Of a DNA stretch of 64,000 nt, positions 18,747 through 27,958 are shown piece by piece (the first letter of the stretch is position 1; the number at the start of each line of letters is the position of its first letter). This DNA is from an uncultured Microbacterium sp. (lineage in GTDB: Bacteria > Actinomycetota > Actinomycetes > Actinomycetales > Microbacteriaceae): assembly GCF_947489255.1 (NCBI RefSeq), contig NZ_CANLCY010000001.1, positions 124,001 through 188,000 of the forward strand. Reading direction: 5' to 3'. Under the pieces are notes generated by a model that worked only from the letters and a program-made list of their open reading frames with translations, did no database searches and was not told the DNA's origin. The translations under genes were made by a program, and so were the position numbers.

Positions 18747-20030
18747 GTGAAGCGCAGCAGTCTCTTCCGCGTCGGCGCCCTCGCCGGAGCGTTCGCCGCC
18801 GTCCTCACCACAGCCGGCTGCGCCGGTGATGCGGGGCAGTCATCGGGTCCGGTGACCCTCGAGTACTGGGCGTGGGCGCCCGGCATCGGCGACGTCGTCG
18901 CCGTGTGGAACGAGGAGCACCCCGACATCCAAGTGAAGGTGGTCGAGGCCGCGGGCGCCGACGACATGATCGCGAAGCTGCTCGCGGCGCAGCGCGCGGG
19001 CGAAGGGCCCGACCTCGCACAGGCCGAGTACCAGAAGCTGCCCAACATGGTCGTCAGCGACGTCGCGCTCGACATCAGCGAGTACTCCGACACGTTCGCC
19101 GACGGGTTCTCGGAGGGCGCCCTGAGCCTGGTGACCGTCGGAGACGGCGTCTACGCCGTGCCGCAGGACACGGGCCCCATGATCTTCATGTACCGCAAGG
19201 ACATCTTCGACCAGAACGGGTGGGCCCCTCCGTCCACCTGGGACGAGTACGCCGCTCTCGCGCAGACGGTGAAGACCACGCTCCCCGGGACGCTGCTCGG
19301 CGGCTACCCCGACGACGCATCGACGATGGCGGCGTACGCGCAGCCCCTCGGTGCCGAGTGGTGGGCCACCGAGGGCGACGCCTGGAAGGTCGGCATCGAC
19401 GAGGCGCCCACCCAGCGCGTCGTCGACTTCTGGCAGCCGCTGGTCGAGCAGGGCCTCGTCGACACCACGCACTTCTTCACCCCCGAATGGGGCACGAAGA
19501 TGAACGACGGCAGCATCCTCAGCTGGACCGCGGGAGCGTGGGCGCCCGCCGCGGCGTTCTCGGTGGCGCCCGACACGGCGGGCCTCTGGGCCGCCGCGAA
19601 GATGCCCACGTGGGACGGCGAGAGCGGAACCGGGTTCATGGGCGGCTCCTCGGTCATGGTGACCAAGAACACCGAGCACCCGAAGGAGGCGGTCGAGTTC
19701 CTCCAGTGGCTCAACGCGAGCGACGACGGAACGCGGGGTCTCATCGACATCGGTCTGTTCCCGGCCTCCTCGGCCGGCCAGTCGCAGCTCGCAGATCAGC
19801 CCGTGCCCGACCTGGTGAGCGATCAGGCCAACTTCTGGGACCTCGCCGTCGGCATCGCCGAGAACAGCGCTCCCTTCACCTGGGGCCCGAACGTGCAGGT
19901 GGCCTTCGACGCCTGGTCCGACGGGGTGAAGGCCGCCACGCAGAACGGCGGTTCCTACACCGCCGTGTTGAAGACGGCTCAGGATGCCGTGGTCGCCGAC
20001 CTCGAGAAGTCCGGTTTCACGGTCCAGTGA
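18747..20030 (+). CDS. Sugar ABC transporter substrate-binding lipoprotein
   Basis: A 427-residue family 1 extracellular solute-binding protein. The N-terminus has a signal peptide and lipobox TTAGC, so it is a lipoprotein outside the membrane. The mature protein opens with VTLEYWAWAPGIGDVVAVWN and has the family segment VEFLQWLNASDDG. Many Trp and Tyr residues suit binding of an oligosaccharide. GTG at 18747 follows AAAGGAG. A hairpin after the gene separates it from the permeases. The glycosidases downstream suggest a plant-derived gluco-, xylo- or galacto-oligosaccharide. Confidence 0.87.
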   Translation: MKRSSLFRVGALAGAFAAVLTTAGCAGDAGQSSGPVTLEYWAWAPGIGDVVAVWNEEHPDIQVKVVEAAGADDMIAKLLAAQRAGEGPDLAQAEYQKLPNMVVSDVALDISEYSDTFADGFSEGALSLVTVGDGVYAVPQDTGPMIFMYRKDIFDQNGWAPPSTWDEYAALAQTVKTTLPGTLLGGYPDDASTMAAYAQPLGAEWWATEGDAWKVGIDEAPTQRVVDFWQPLVEQGLVDTTHFFTPEWGTKMNDGSILSWTAGAWAPAAAFSVAPDTAGLWAAAKMPTWDGESGTGFMGGSSVMVTKNTEHPKEAVEFLQWLNASDDGTRGLIDIGLFPASSAGQSQLADQPVPDLVSDQANFWDLAVGIAENSAPFTWGPNVQVAFDAWSDGVKAATQNGGSYTAVLKTAQDAVVADLEKSGFTVQ

Positions 20031-20040
20031 TCGCCCCGCG

Positions 20041-20064
20041 GTGGGAGGGCGCACGCCCTCCCAC
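20041..20064 (+). terminator. Intercistronic hairpin after the binding-protein gene
   Basis: GTGGGAGGGC (20041-20050) pairs perfectly with GCCCTCCCAC (20055-20064) around a four-base loop. Hairpins here often act as partial terminators or mRNA stabilisers, which lets the binding protein be made in excess over the permeases. Confidence 0.7.
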
Positions 20065-20086
20065 CGCCCACCCAGGAGAACCAACC

Positions 20087-21016
20087 GTGACCACCACCGT
20101 CCCGCGCGCGGCCCCCCGGCGCACCTCCCTCCGGCCCCGTGTGGCCCCGTGGGCGTTCCTCGCCCCCGCCCTCGCGCTGTTCACGATGTTCCTCGTCGTG
20201 CCCATCGGGTACGCGATCTACCTCAGCGTCATGCAGCTGCGCTCCAGCGGCGGAGCCTTCGGCATCCGTCGGCAGACCTTCGTCGGTCTCGACAACTACG
20301 TCGCCTCGCTCACCGATCCCGAGCTCGTGGCATCCCTGGGTCGGCTCGGGATCTTCGCCTTGATCTCGGTGCCGCTGACACTCGGTCTCGCGCTGACGTT
20401 CGCGCTGCTGCTGGATCTGCCCGGGGTGCGCCTCGCCCGCTTCTCGCGCCTCGCGATCTTCCTCCCCTACGCGGTTCCCGGGGTGATCGGCGCGCTGCTC
20501 TGGGGCTTCCTCTACCTGCCCCGCACGAGTCCCGCGACCTACCTGCTGGAGGCCGTGGGGCTGGCCTCGGTCGACTTCCTCAACGGCTCCTGGCTCTACC
20601 TGTCGCTGTCGAACATCGCCGTCTGGGCGGGCGTCGGCTTCAACATGATCGTGATGTACACGGCGCTGCGGTCGATCCCTTCCGAGCTCTACGAGGCGGC
20701 CAAGATCGACGGCGCCTCGGAATGGCAGATCGCCTGGCGCATCAAGGTGCCCCTGCTCACGCCCGCGCTCGTGCTGACGTTCCTGTTCTCGATCATCGCC
20801 ACGCTCCAGGCCTACGGCGAACCGACGACGCTGCGGTCGATGTCGAACTCGATCTCGTTCAACTTCTTCCCGCTCATGAAGATCTACCGCGACGCCTTCA
20901 ACCTCGACAACACCTCGGGGGCGGCGGCCGCCTCGGTCGTGCTGGCCCTGGGAACCCTGATCATCTCGCTCGGGCTCCTCCGCCTTCTGCAGCGCCGCAC
21001 CTTCGGAGAGAACTGA
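20087..21016 (+). CDS. Sugar ABC transporter permease, MalF type
   Basis: A 309-residue inner-membrane permease with about six helices, beginning at WAFLAPALALFTMFLVVPIG. The EAA coupling loop reads YEAAKIDGASEWQIAWRIKV, with the G and spacing typical of carbohydrate uptake family 1. GTG at 20087 is the start, following CAGGAGAACC. The stop overlaps the start of the second permease (TGATG), so they are coupled and probably form a heterodimer. Confidence 0.88.
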   Translation: MTTTVPRAAPRRTSLRPRVAPWAFLAPALALFTMFLVVPIGYAIYLSVMQLRSSGGAFGIRRQTFVGLDNYVASLTDPELVASLGRLGIFALISVPLTLGLALTFALLLDLPGVRLARFSRLAIFLPYAVPGVIGALLWGFLYLPRTSPATYLLEAVGLASVDFLNGSWLYLSLSNIAVWAGVGFNMIVMYTALRSIPSELYEAAKIDGASEWQIAWRIKVPLLTPALVLTFLFSIIATLQAYGEPTTLRSMSNSISFNFFPLMKIYRDAFNLDNTSGAAAASVVLALGTLIISLGLLRLLQRRTFGEN

Positions 21017-21915
21017 TGGCCACCCTCACCGCCGACGTCCCGACGACGACCGCGTCGCGTCCGCCCGCGCGTCGCCCGCGCCCCGCCGCCCGGGGCCGCG
21101 TCATCCCCAGCCTCGTGCTGCTGATGGGCGCGATCTACACGCTCATCCCGATCGTCTGGGTGATCACGGCCTCGACGAAGTCGCGCGGAGAGCTGTTCAG
21201 CACCTTCTCGTTCCTGCCCGGGACCGGGTTCTGGCAGAACCTCGTCGACCTGTCCACCTACGGCGGCGGCGTGTACTGGAAGTGGGCGGGCAACAGCCTG
21301 CTCTACGCCGGGGGCGGTGCGGTGCTGTCGACCCTCGTGTCGGCCGCCGCCGGATACGCGCTCGCCCGCTACCGCTTCCGGGGGCGCGCGGTGGTGTTCA
21401 ACGTTCTGCTGGCGGGCGTGATGCTGCCCCAGATCACCCTCGCCATCCCGCAGTACTTCCTCATGGCCGAGCTGGGCCTCGCGAACACCTACTGGGCCGT
21501 GCTGCTTCCGAGCATCATCAACCCGTTCGGCATCTACCTGGCCACGATCTACGCGCAGTCGTCGGTGCCGGAAGAGACGGTCGAGGCCGCACGGCTCGAC
21601 GGCGCCAGCGAGTTCCGCATCTTCCTGTCGATCGCGATGCCCGTGATGGTCCCGGGTCTCATCACCGTGTTCATGCTGCAGTTCGTCGGAATCTGGAACA
21701 ACTTCCTGCTGCCGTTCATCATGCTCAGCAACGAACAGCTCTACCCCCTGACCACGGGCCTCTACCTCCTGCTGAACCGCGGAACCGGAACACCGGCGCT
21801 GTACTCGCTCGCGATCGTCGGCGCCCTGCTCGCCATCGTGCCGCTGCTGCTCCTGATGATCTTCCTGCAGCGATTCTGGCGACTCGACCTCGTCAGCGGC
21901 AGCCTCAAGGGCTGA
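21016..21915 (+). CDS. Sugar ABC transporter permease, MalG type
   Basis: A 299-residue permease. The N-terminal 30 residues are Arg/Pro-rich and cytoplasmic. Helices follow from VIPSLVLLMGAIYTLIPIVW. The EAA loop is VEAARLDGASEFRIFLSIAM and the C-terminal helix ends FLQRFW, as in MalG-class proteins. No ATPase gene is in the operon, so the transporter probably uses a shared MsmK/MsiK-type ATPase encoded elsewhere, as is common in actinobacteria. Confidence 0.88.
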   Translation: MATLTADVPTTTASRPPARRPRPAARGRVIPSLVLLMGAIYTLIPIVWVITASTKSRGELFSTFSFLPGTGFWQNLVDLSTYGGGVYWKWAGNSLLYAGGGAVLSTLVSAAAGYALARYRFRGRAVVFNVLLAGVMLPQITLAIPQYFLMAELGLANTYWAVLLPSIINPFGIYLATIYAQSSVPEETVEAARLDGASEFRIFLSIAMPVMVPGLITVFMLQFVGIWNNFLLPFIMLSNEQLYPLTTGLYLLLNRGTGTPALYSLAIVGALLAIVPLLLLMIFLQRFWRLDLVSGSLKG

Positions 21916-21952
21916 CCTCCCCCCGCTCGCGCCTTCCCCTCACGAAAGAACC

Positions 21953-23992
21953 ATGAACGACTTCTCTTCGCACGCCGCCGACCTGCCCGCCCCCACCCGC
22001 TTCGGCTGGATCGCCGACGGCATCGCCTTCGGGGCCGACTACAACCCCGAGCAATGGCCCGAGGAGCTCTGGCCCGAGGACATCGCCCTGATGCAGCGCG
22101 CGGGGGTCACCTCGGTGTCGCTCGGGATCTTCTCGTGGGGTCTGCTCGAAACCGCCGACGGGGTCTGGGATTGGGGGTGGCTCGACCGCATCATGGACCT
22201 TCTGCACGCCGGCGGCATCGGGGTGAACCTGGCCACCCCGACCGCGGCGCCGCCGATCTGGCTCCTGCGGGCGCACCCCGAGATTGCGACGGTGGATGCC
22301 GACGGCCACCGCACCGCGCAGGGCGGGCGCCTCGCCTGGTCGCCGAGCTCGGCGGTGTTCCGCCGATACGCGCTGCGCGTCGTGCGCGCGGTCGCCGAGC
22401 GGTACGGCTCGCACCCGGCGCTGCGCATGTGGCACGTCAGCAACGAGATCGGCAACGAGAACGGGCGGTGCTACAGCGAGGAGACGGGCGCGGCGTTCCG
22501 CGTCTGGCTCGCCGAACGCTTCGGCGACGTCTCGCGCCTGAACGCCGCGTGGGGCACGGCGTTCTGGGGACACCACTACACCTCGTTCGACCAGGTCGAG
22601 CCCCCGCGCGGTGCGCGGACGGGGCACAACCCCGGGCTCCTGCTCGATTTCGAGCGCTTCACCTCCGACGCGTTGATCGCCCACTACCGCGCCGAGCGCG
22701 ACGAACTGCGACGGATCACCCCCGGGATCCCGATCACGACCAACTTCATGGTGATGAACACCCCGGGCGCCACCGATCACGAGGTGTGGGCGCGCGAGGT
22801 CGACATCGTCGCGAACGACCACTACACGATCGGCGCCGACCCGTTCCGCCACAGTGAGCTGGCCTTCAGCGCCGACCGCGTGCGCGGCCTCGTCGACGGG
22901 CGCCCGTGGATGCTCATGGAGCACTCGACGGCGGCGGTGAACTGGCAGGGGGTGAACCGTGCGAAGTCCGCCGGCGAGATGGCGCGCGACTCCCTCGCCC
23001 ACGTCGCTCGGGGCTCCGACGGCATCCTGTTCTTCCAGTGGCGGGCGTCGTCGGCGGGCGCCGAGCAGTACCACTCGGCGATGCTGCCCCACGCCGGGGC
23101 GGACTCGACGATCTTCCGCGACGTCGAACGGCTCGGCGCGACGCTCAAGGCGCTCGCGCCCGTGCGGGGGACGCGGGTCGAGAAGGCGCGCGTCGCCCTG
23201 CTGTTCGACCACGACACGGTCGCGGCCCTGCGCAGCGGCCGCAAGCCCAGCGACCTCGTCGACCCGATGGACATGCCCATCGCTGTGCACCGCGCCCTCA
23301 CCCTGCGCGGTGTCGCGGTCGACGTGCTGCCGTCGTCGGCCGACCTCGACGGGTACGCGGTGGTGATCGTGCCGACGCTCTACCTCGTCGACGACGCGCT
23401 GCCCGCACGCCTCGAGCGGCTCGCGCACGACGGTGCCCACGTGCTCGTGACCTACCTCTCCGGCATCGTCGACCCCGAGAACCGCGTGCGCACCGGCGGG
23501 TATCCGGGCGCCTTCCGCGATCTGCTCGGCATCCGCGTCGACGAGTTCTTCCCGCTGATGCCCGGAGAGAGCGTGACTCTCGACACCGGCCACTCGGCGT
23601 CGGTGTGGCTCGAGAACGTCGACGCCCACGACGCCGAGGTGCGGGCTCGCGCGACGAGCGGCGAACGCGCCGGCGTTCCCGTCTTCACCCGCCGCACGAT
23701 CGGCCGGGGCACCGCGTCCTACCTGGCCACCCGGCCCGACCCCGAAGGCCTCGACGCCGTTCTCGCTGAGGTGCTCGCCGCCGCGGGGGTCGTCCCCGTG
23801 GTCGCGTCCGAGCCGGGGCTCGACGTCGTCCGACGCGTCGGAGAGGGCCGTTCCTACCTCTTCCTCATCAACCACACGGATGCCGAGCGCACGGCGTCGG
23901 CGTCGGGACGCGACCTCCTGACGGGGGAGCGGCACGACGGCACCGTGCGGGTGGCATCCGGAGCCGTCGTCGTCGTGGAGGAGGAGCGATGA
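21953..23992 (+). CDS. GH42 beta-galactosidase
   Basis: A 679-residue glycoside hydrolase of family 42. The N-terminal TIM barrel begins with [20 protein letters not shown], the family hallmark. The proposed acid/base is Glu165 in HVSNEIG and the nucleophile is Glu323 in [14 protein letters not shown] trimerisation domain and beta C-terminal domain follow. It has no signal peptide, so it acts in the cytoplasm on imported oligosaccharides, removing terminal beta-linked galactose (or alpha-arabinose in some members). Its stop overlaps the GH31 start by four bases. Confidence 0.9.
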   Translation: MNDFSSHAADLPAPTRFGWIADGIAFGADYNPEQWPEELWPEDIALMQRAGVTSVSLGIFSWGLLETADGVWDWGWLDRIMDLLHAGGIGVNLATPTAAPPIWLLRAHPEIATVDADGHRTAQGGRLAWSPSSAVFRRYALRVVRAVAERYGSHPALRMWHVSNEIGNENGRCYSEETGAAFRVWLAERFGDVSRLNAAWGTAFWGHHYTSFDQVEPPRGARTGHNPGLLLDFERFTSDALIAHYRAERDELRRITPGIPITTNFMVMNTPGATDHEVWAREVDIVANDHYTIGADPFRHSELAFSADRVRGLVDGRPWMLMEHSTAAVNWQGVNRAKSAGEMARDSLAHVARGSDGILFFQWRASSAGAEQYHSAMLPHAGADSTIFRDVERLGATLKALAPVRGTRVEKARVALLFDHDTVAALRSGRKPSDLVDPMDMPIAVHRALTLRGVAVDVLPSSADLDGYAVVIVPTLYLVDDALPARLERLAHDGAHVLVTYLSGIVDPENRVRTGGYPGAFRDLLGIRVDEFFPLMPGESVTLDTGHSASVWLENVDAHDAEVRARATSGERAGVPVFTRRTIGRGTASYLATRPDPEGLDAVLAEVLAAAGVVPVVASEPGLDVVRRVGEGRSYLFLINHTDAERTASASGRDLLTGERHDGTVRVASGAVVVVEEER

Positions 23993-26202
23993 AGTTCACC
24001 GACGGGTTCTGGCAGCTGCGGCCGGGGGTGCGCGCGCTGTACGCGCAGGAGGCGGTCGACATCCGCGAGGTCGAGACGATCGACGGTCCGGGCCTGCGCG
24101 TGCTGGCTCCGACCAAGGTGATCGAGCGCCGTGGCGACACGCTGAACCGGCCCGTGCTGACCACGACCCTGTCGTCGCCGGCGGAGGGGGTCGTGCGCGT
24201 GCGGATCGAGCATCACACCGGTCGGGGGCGCGGCTGTTCCTTCCCGCTGCCCGGCGCGGGAAACGAGGCGGGGTCGGTCGATGCGGATGCCGGCATCCTG
24301 CGCTCCGGGACGCTCGAGGCGCGGGTGGCCGGCGGGGCGCCGTGGTCGCTGACCTTCCGCTCGGGCGGTCGCACGCTGACATCCAGCGGCGCGAAGGCGC
24401 AGGCCTACGTCTCGCTCGACGAGGGGGCGCAGGTCGACCGGGCGATCGTCGATCCGGCGGGATCGAGCCCTCCGCGCACCTTCGTCCACGAGCAGCTCGA
24501 CCTCGGCGTCGGCGAGCTCGTCTACGGCCTCGGCGAGAGGTTCGGGCCGCTGGTGAAGAACGGCCAGTCCGTCGACATCTGGAACGCCGACGGCGGCACC
24601 TCCAGCGAGCAGGCCTACAAGAACGTGCCGCTGTACGTGTCGAACCGCGGGTACGGCGTGCTCGTCAACGACCCGGGTCACGTGTCGTTCGAGGTGGGCT
24701 CCGAAGCGGTCGAGCGCGTGCAGTTCTCGGTCGCCGGCGAGGCTCTCGAGTACTTCGTCTTCGACGGCCCCACCCCCGCCGACGTGCTCTCGCGCTACAC
24801 CGCTCTCACCGGCCGACCCCCGGTCGTACCGGCCTGGTCGTACGGCCTGTGGCTGTCGACGAGCTTCACCACCGACTACGACGAGGCGACCGTCACCTCG
24901 TTCATCGACGAGATGGCCCGCCGCGAACTGCCGGTGTCGGTGTTCCACTTCGACTGCTTCTGGATGCGCGAGTTCCAGTGGTGCGACTTCGAGTGGGACC
25001 CCCGCGTCTTCCCCGACCCCGACGGCATGCTCCGGCGCCTGCACGAGCGCGACCTGCGCGTGTGCGTCTGGATCAACCCGTACATCGGCCAGGCGTCGCC
25101 CCTGTTCGCCGAGGCGGCGGAAGCGGGCTATCTCGTGCGCCGGGCCGACGGCTCGGTGTGGCAATGGGACCTCTGGCAGGCCGGCATGGGCCTGGTCGAT
25201 TTCACCGACCCGGATGCCACCCGCTGGTTCCAGGAGCACCTGCGCCGTCTCGTGCGACAGGGCGTGGACTGCTTCAAGACCGACTTCGGGGAGCGCATCC
25301 CCCTCGACGTGGTCTACGCCGACGGCAGCGCCCCCGATCGCATGCACAACCTCTACACCGAGCTGTACAACCGGGCCGTCTACGACGTGCTGGTCGAGGA
25401 GCGCGGCGAAGGCGACGCGGTGCTGTTCGCCCGGTCGGCGACGGCGGGCGGGCAGAGCATGCCCGTGCACTGGGGCGGCGACTCGACGTCGACGTTCGCC
25501 TCGATGGCCGAGACCCTGCGCGGCGGGTTGTCGCTCGCGATGAGCGGCTTCGCGCACTGGAGCCACGACATCGGCGGCTTCGAGGGGCTCCCGGATGCCG
25601 CGGTGTTCAAGCGCTGGACCGCGTTCGGCCTGCTCGGCACCCACAGCCGCTTCCACGGCTCGGAATCGTACCGCGTGCCGTGGCAGTTCGACGAGGAGGC
25701 GGTCGAGATCACGCGCCTGTTCACGAACCTCAAGATGCGGTTGATGCCGTACCTCTTCCAGCTCGGCCTCTCGGCGGCCGCCACCGGGGTACCGGTCATG
25801 CGGCCGATGATGCTGGAGTTCCCCGACGACCCCGCCGTCGCCCACCTCGACCGGCAGTACATGCTCGGACCCGACCTCCTCGTCGCCCCCGTGTTCTCGG
25901 CCGAGGGGGAGGTGGAGTTCTACCTCCCCGCGGGGCGATGGACGCACGTGCTGAGCGGCGAGACGGTCGAGGGAGGGCGATGGCTGCGCGAACGCCACGG
26001 CTTCGACAGCCTTCCGCTCTACGCCCGGCCGGGAGCCGTCATCCCCTGGGGTGCGCGGGTCGACCGGCCCGACTACGACTACCTCGACGGACTCGAGCTG
26101 CGCGTCTTCCCCGGCGGCAGCGGCACGCGCGAGATCATCGTCACGACCCCCGACGGACGCGCGTCCGCTTTCCCCGTCGACCTCGAGGAGGCCCCCCGAT
26201 GA
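23989..26202 (+). CDS. GH31 alpha-xylosidase, YicI type
   Basis: A 737-residue family 31 glycosidase. The nucleophile is Asp432 in [10 protein letters not shown] and the acid/base is Asp498 in HWGGDST; their spacing of 66 residues and the sequence KTDFGE match the E. coli YicI group, whose members release alpha-linked xylose from isoprimeverose-like sugars. The N-terminal beta domain contains [20 protein letters not shown], also YicI-like. There is no signal peptide. The gene overlaps its neighbours on both sides by four bases, making a tightly coupled trio. Confidence 0.9.
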   Translation: MKFTDGFWQLRPGVRALYAQEAVDIREVETIDGPGLRVLAPTKVIERRGDTLNRPVLTTTLSSPAEGVVRVRIEHHTGRGRGCSFPLPGAGNEAGSVDADAGILRSGTLEARVAGGAPWSLTFRSGGRTLTSSGAKAQAYVSLDEGAQVDRAIVDPAGSSPPRTFVHEQLDLGVGELVYGLGERFGPLVKNGQSVDIWNADGGTSSEQAYKNVPLYVSNRGYGVLVNDPGHVSFEVGSEAVERVQFSVAGEALEYFVFDGPTPADVLSRYTALTGRPPVVPAWSYGLWLSTSFTTDYDEATVTSFIDEMARRELPVSVFHFDCFWMREFQWCDFEWDPRVFPDPDGMLRRLHERDLRVCVWINPYIGQASPLFAEAAEAGYLVRRADGSVWQWDLWQAGMGLVDFTDPDATRWFQEHLRRLVRQGVDCFKTDFGERIPLDVVYADGSAPDRMHNLYTELYNRAVYDVLVEERGEGDAVLFARSATAGGQSMPVHWGGDSTSTFASMAETLRGGLSLAMSGFAHWSHDIGGFEGLPDAAVFKRWTAFGLLGTHSRFHGSESYRVPWQFDEEAVEITRLFTNLKMRLMPYLFQLGLSAAATGVPVMRPMMLEFPDDPAVAHLDRQYMLGPDLLVAPVFSAEGEVEFYLPAGRWTHVLSGETVEGGRWLRERHGFDSLPLYARPGAVIPWGARVDRPDYDYLDGLELRVFPGGSGTREIIVTTPDGRASAFPVDLEEAPR

Positions 26203-27641
26203 CCCTTCCCCCCACGGTCGGCGCCGCCGACTTCCGCGACAGCGGACTCGTCTTCCCCGAGGGCTTCACGTTCGGCTCGGCCACGGCGTCGTACCAGGTC
26301 GAGGGGGCGGCGGCGCAGGACGGCCGCCTCCCCTCCATCTGGGACACCTTCAGCAAGACCCCGGGCCGCGTGTGGAACGGCGACACCGGAGATGTGGCCT
26401 GCGACCATTACCACCGCTGGGAGGCCGACCTCGATCTCATGGCGGAGCTGGGGCTCGGCGCCTACCGCTTCTCGATCGCGTGGCCGCGCATCGTCCCCGA
26501 GGGCACCGGTGCGGTCAACCAGGCCGGGATCGACTTCTACTCGCGCCTCGTCGACGGCCTCCTCGACCGGGGCATCCGTCCCGTCGCAACGCTGTACCAC
26601 TGGGACCTGCCGCAGGCCCTGGAGGATGCCGGCGGCTGGCCCGTGCGCGCGACCGCCGACGCCTTCGAGCGCTACGCCGAGATCATGGGGGCGGCCCTGG
26701 GCGATCGCATCCACACCTGGACGACGCTCAACGAGCCGTGGTGCTCGGCCTACCTCGGCTACGGCCAGGGCGGGCACGCGCCCGGTCGGCACGAACCGGC
26801 GGCCGCGCTCGCCGCGGTGCACCACCTGAACCTCGCCCACGGCCGCGCCGTGCAGGCGCTGCGGGCCACCTCGACCGGCGACCCGGCGTACTCGGTGACG
26901 CTGAACTTCCATGTGCCGCGGGGCCGCGGCGAGCAGGCGGGCGAGGCCGTGCGGCGCGTGGACGCCCTCGCCAACCGCGCCTTCACCGGCCCGATGCTGC
27001 GGGGGGCCTATCCCGACGACCTGCTCGCCGACACGGCATCCGTCACCGACTGGTCTTTCGTTCATGACGGCGATCTGGATGCCATCCGCCAACCGCTCGA
27101 CGTGCTGGGCGTGAACTACTACTCCACCGTCACCGCGCAGATCTGGGACGGGGTGTCGCCGAAGCAGAGCAACGACGGGCACAAGGCCGCCGCGGGAGGC
27201 ACGGCGTGGCCCGGAAGCGACGAGGTGCTCGAGTTCCTGCCGCAGCCGGGGCCGTCGACCGCGATGGGGTGGAACATCGCTCCCGAGGGACTCGAGGAGC
27301 TTCTGCTGTCGCTGCACGAGCAGTTCCCGCAGCAGCCGCTCATGGTGACCGAGAACGGCGCCGCGTTCGACGACGTCGTGGCCGCCGACGGCTCCGTGCC
27401 CGACCCGGAACGGCTCGACTACCTCCGCCGTCACTTCACCGCCGCCCACCGCGCGCTCGAGCAGGGCGTCGACCTGCGCGGGTACTTCGTGTGGTCGCTG
27501 ATGGACAACTTCGAGTGGGGCTACGGCTACGCGAAGCGCTTCGGCATCGTGCGCGTCGACTTCGACACGCTCGAGCGCACCGTGAAGGACAGCGGTCGCT
27601 GGTACGCCGAACTCGCCCGCACGGGGGTTCTGCCGGCCTGA
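26199..27641 (+). CDS. GH1 beta-glucosidase
   Basis: A 480-residue family 1 hydrolase. It opens with [20 protein letters not shown], the family signature. The acid/base is Glu179 in TLNEPW, and the nucleophile is Glu385 in VTENGAAF. The C-terminal [20 protein letters not shown] completes the glucose subsite. It should cut beta-glucosidic bonds from the non-reducing end in the cytoplasm, completing a GH42-GH31-GH1 set. The ATG at 26199 overlaps the GH31 stop. Confidence 0.92.
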   Translation: MTLPPTVGAADFRDSGLVFPEGFTFGSATASYQVEGAAAQDGRLPSIWDTFSKTPGRVWNGDTGDVACDHYHRWEADLDLMAELGLGAYRFSIAWPRIVPEGTGAVNQAGIDFYSRLVDGLLDRGIRPVATLYHWDLPQALEDAGGWPVRATADAFERYAEIMGAALGDRIHTWTTLNEPWCSAYLGYGQGGHAPGRHEPAAALAAVHHLNLAHGRAVQALRATSTGDPAYSVTLNFHVPRGRGEQAGEAVRRVDALANRAFTGPMLRGAYPDDLLADTASVTDWSFVHDGDLDAIRQPLDVLGVNYYSTVTAQIWDGVSPKQSNDGHKAAAGGTAWPGSDEVLEFLPQPGPSTAMGWNIAPEGLEELLLSLHEQFPQQPLMVTENGAAFDDVVAADGSVPDPERLDYLRRHFTAAHRALEQGVDLRGYFVWSLMDNFEWGYGYAKRFGIVRVDFDTLERTVKDSGRWYAELARTGVLPA

Positions 27642-27651
27642 GGCAGGGGGC

Positions 27652-27891
27652 GGATGCCGCGGCGTCGAGCGCGGTGGCTGTGCACAACGGCGGGTGGCGC
27701 GGTCGACACGCCGCTGTGGGTAGGCAGGCGTCGGCGTGTCGGGTGATCGGCCCGCCGTTGTGCTCGACGCAGGATGCCGCGGCGTCGAGCGCGGTGGCCG
27801 TGCACAACGGCGGGTGGCGCGGTCGACACGCCGCCGCACGCGCGCCGGGAGACGGTGTGTCGGTGATCGGCCCGCCGTTGTGCACACGGGC
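27652..27891. repeat. Two tandem 120-bp units, each a nested palindrome
   Basis: The gap between the GH1 gene and fdhF (27642-27958) is filled by two copies of a 120-bp unit. Copy 1 has outer arms GCACAACGGCGGG (27682-27694) and CCCGCCGTTGTGC (27751-27763), and inner arms CGACACGCCG (27704-27713) and CGGCGTGTCG (27732-27741). Copy 2 is shifted by exactly 120 bases (27802-27883); its outer arms are perfect and its inner arms have one mismatch. The loop sequences differ while the arms are kept, which suggests the structure matters. It lies between convergent genes. Confidence 0.8.
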
Positions 27892-27917
27892 GGGGGCCGC
27901 AGCGCGGCGTCGCTCCG

Positions 27918-27952
27918 GGCCGGAGCCGAGGCGCGACGGCCCGGCTCCGGCC
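27918..27952 (-). terminator. Hairpin downstream of the fdhF-like gene
   Basis: GGCCGGAGCC (27918-27927) pairs perfectly with GGCTCCGGCC (27943-27952) around a 15-base loop. It starts six bases past the stop of the minus-strand oxidoreductase gene. Confidence 0.6.
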
Positions 27953-27958
27953 GCAGCG

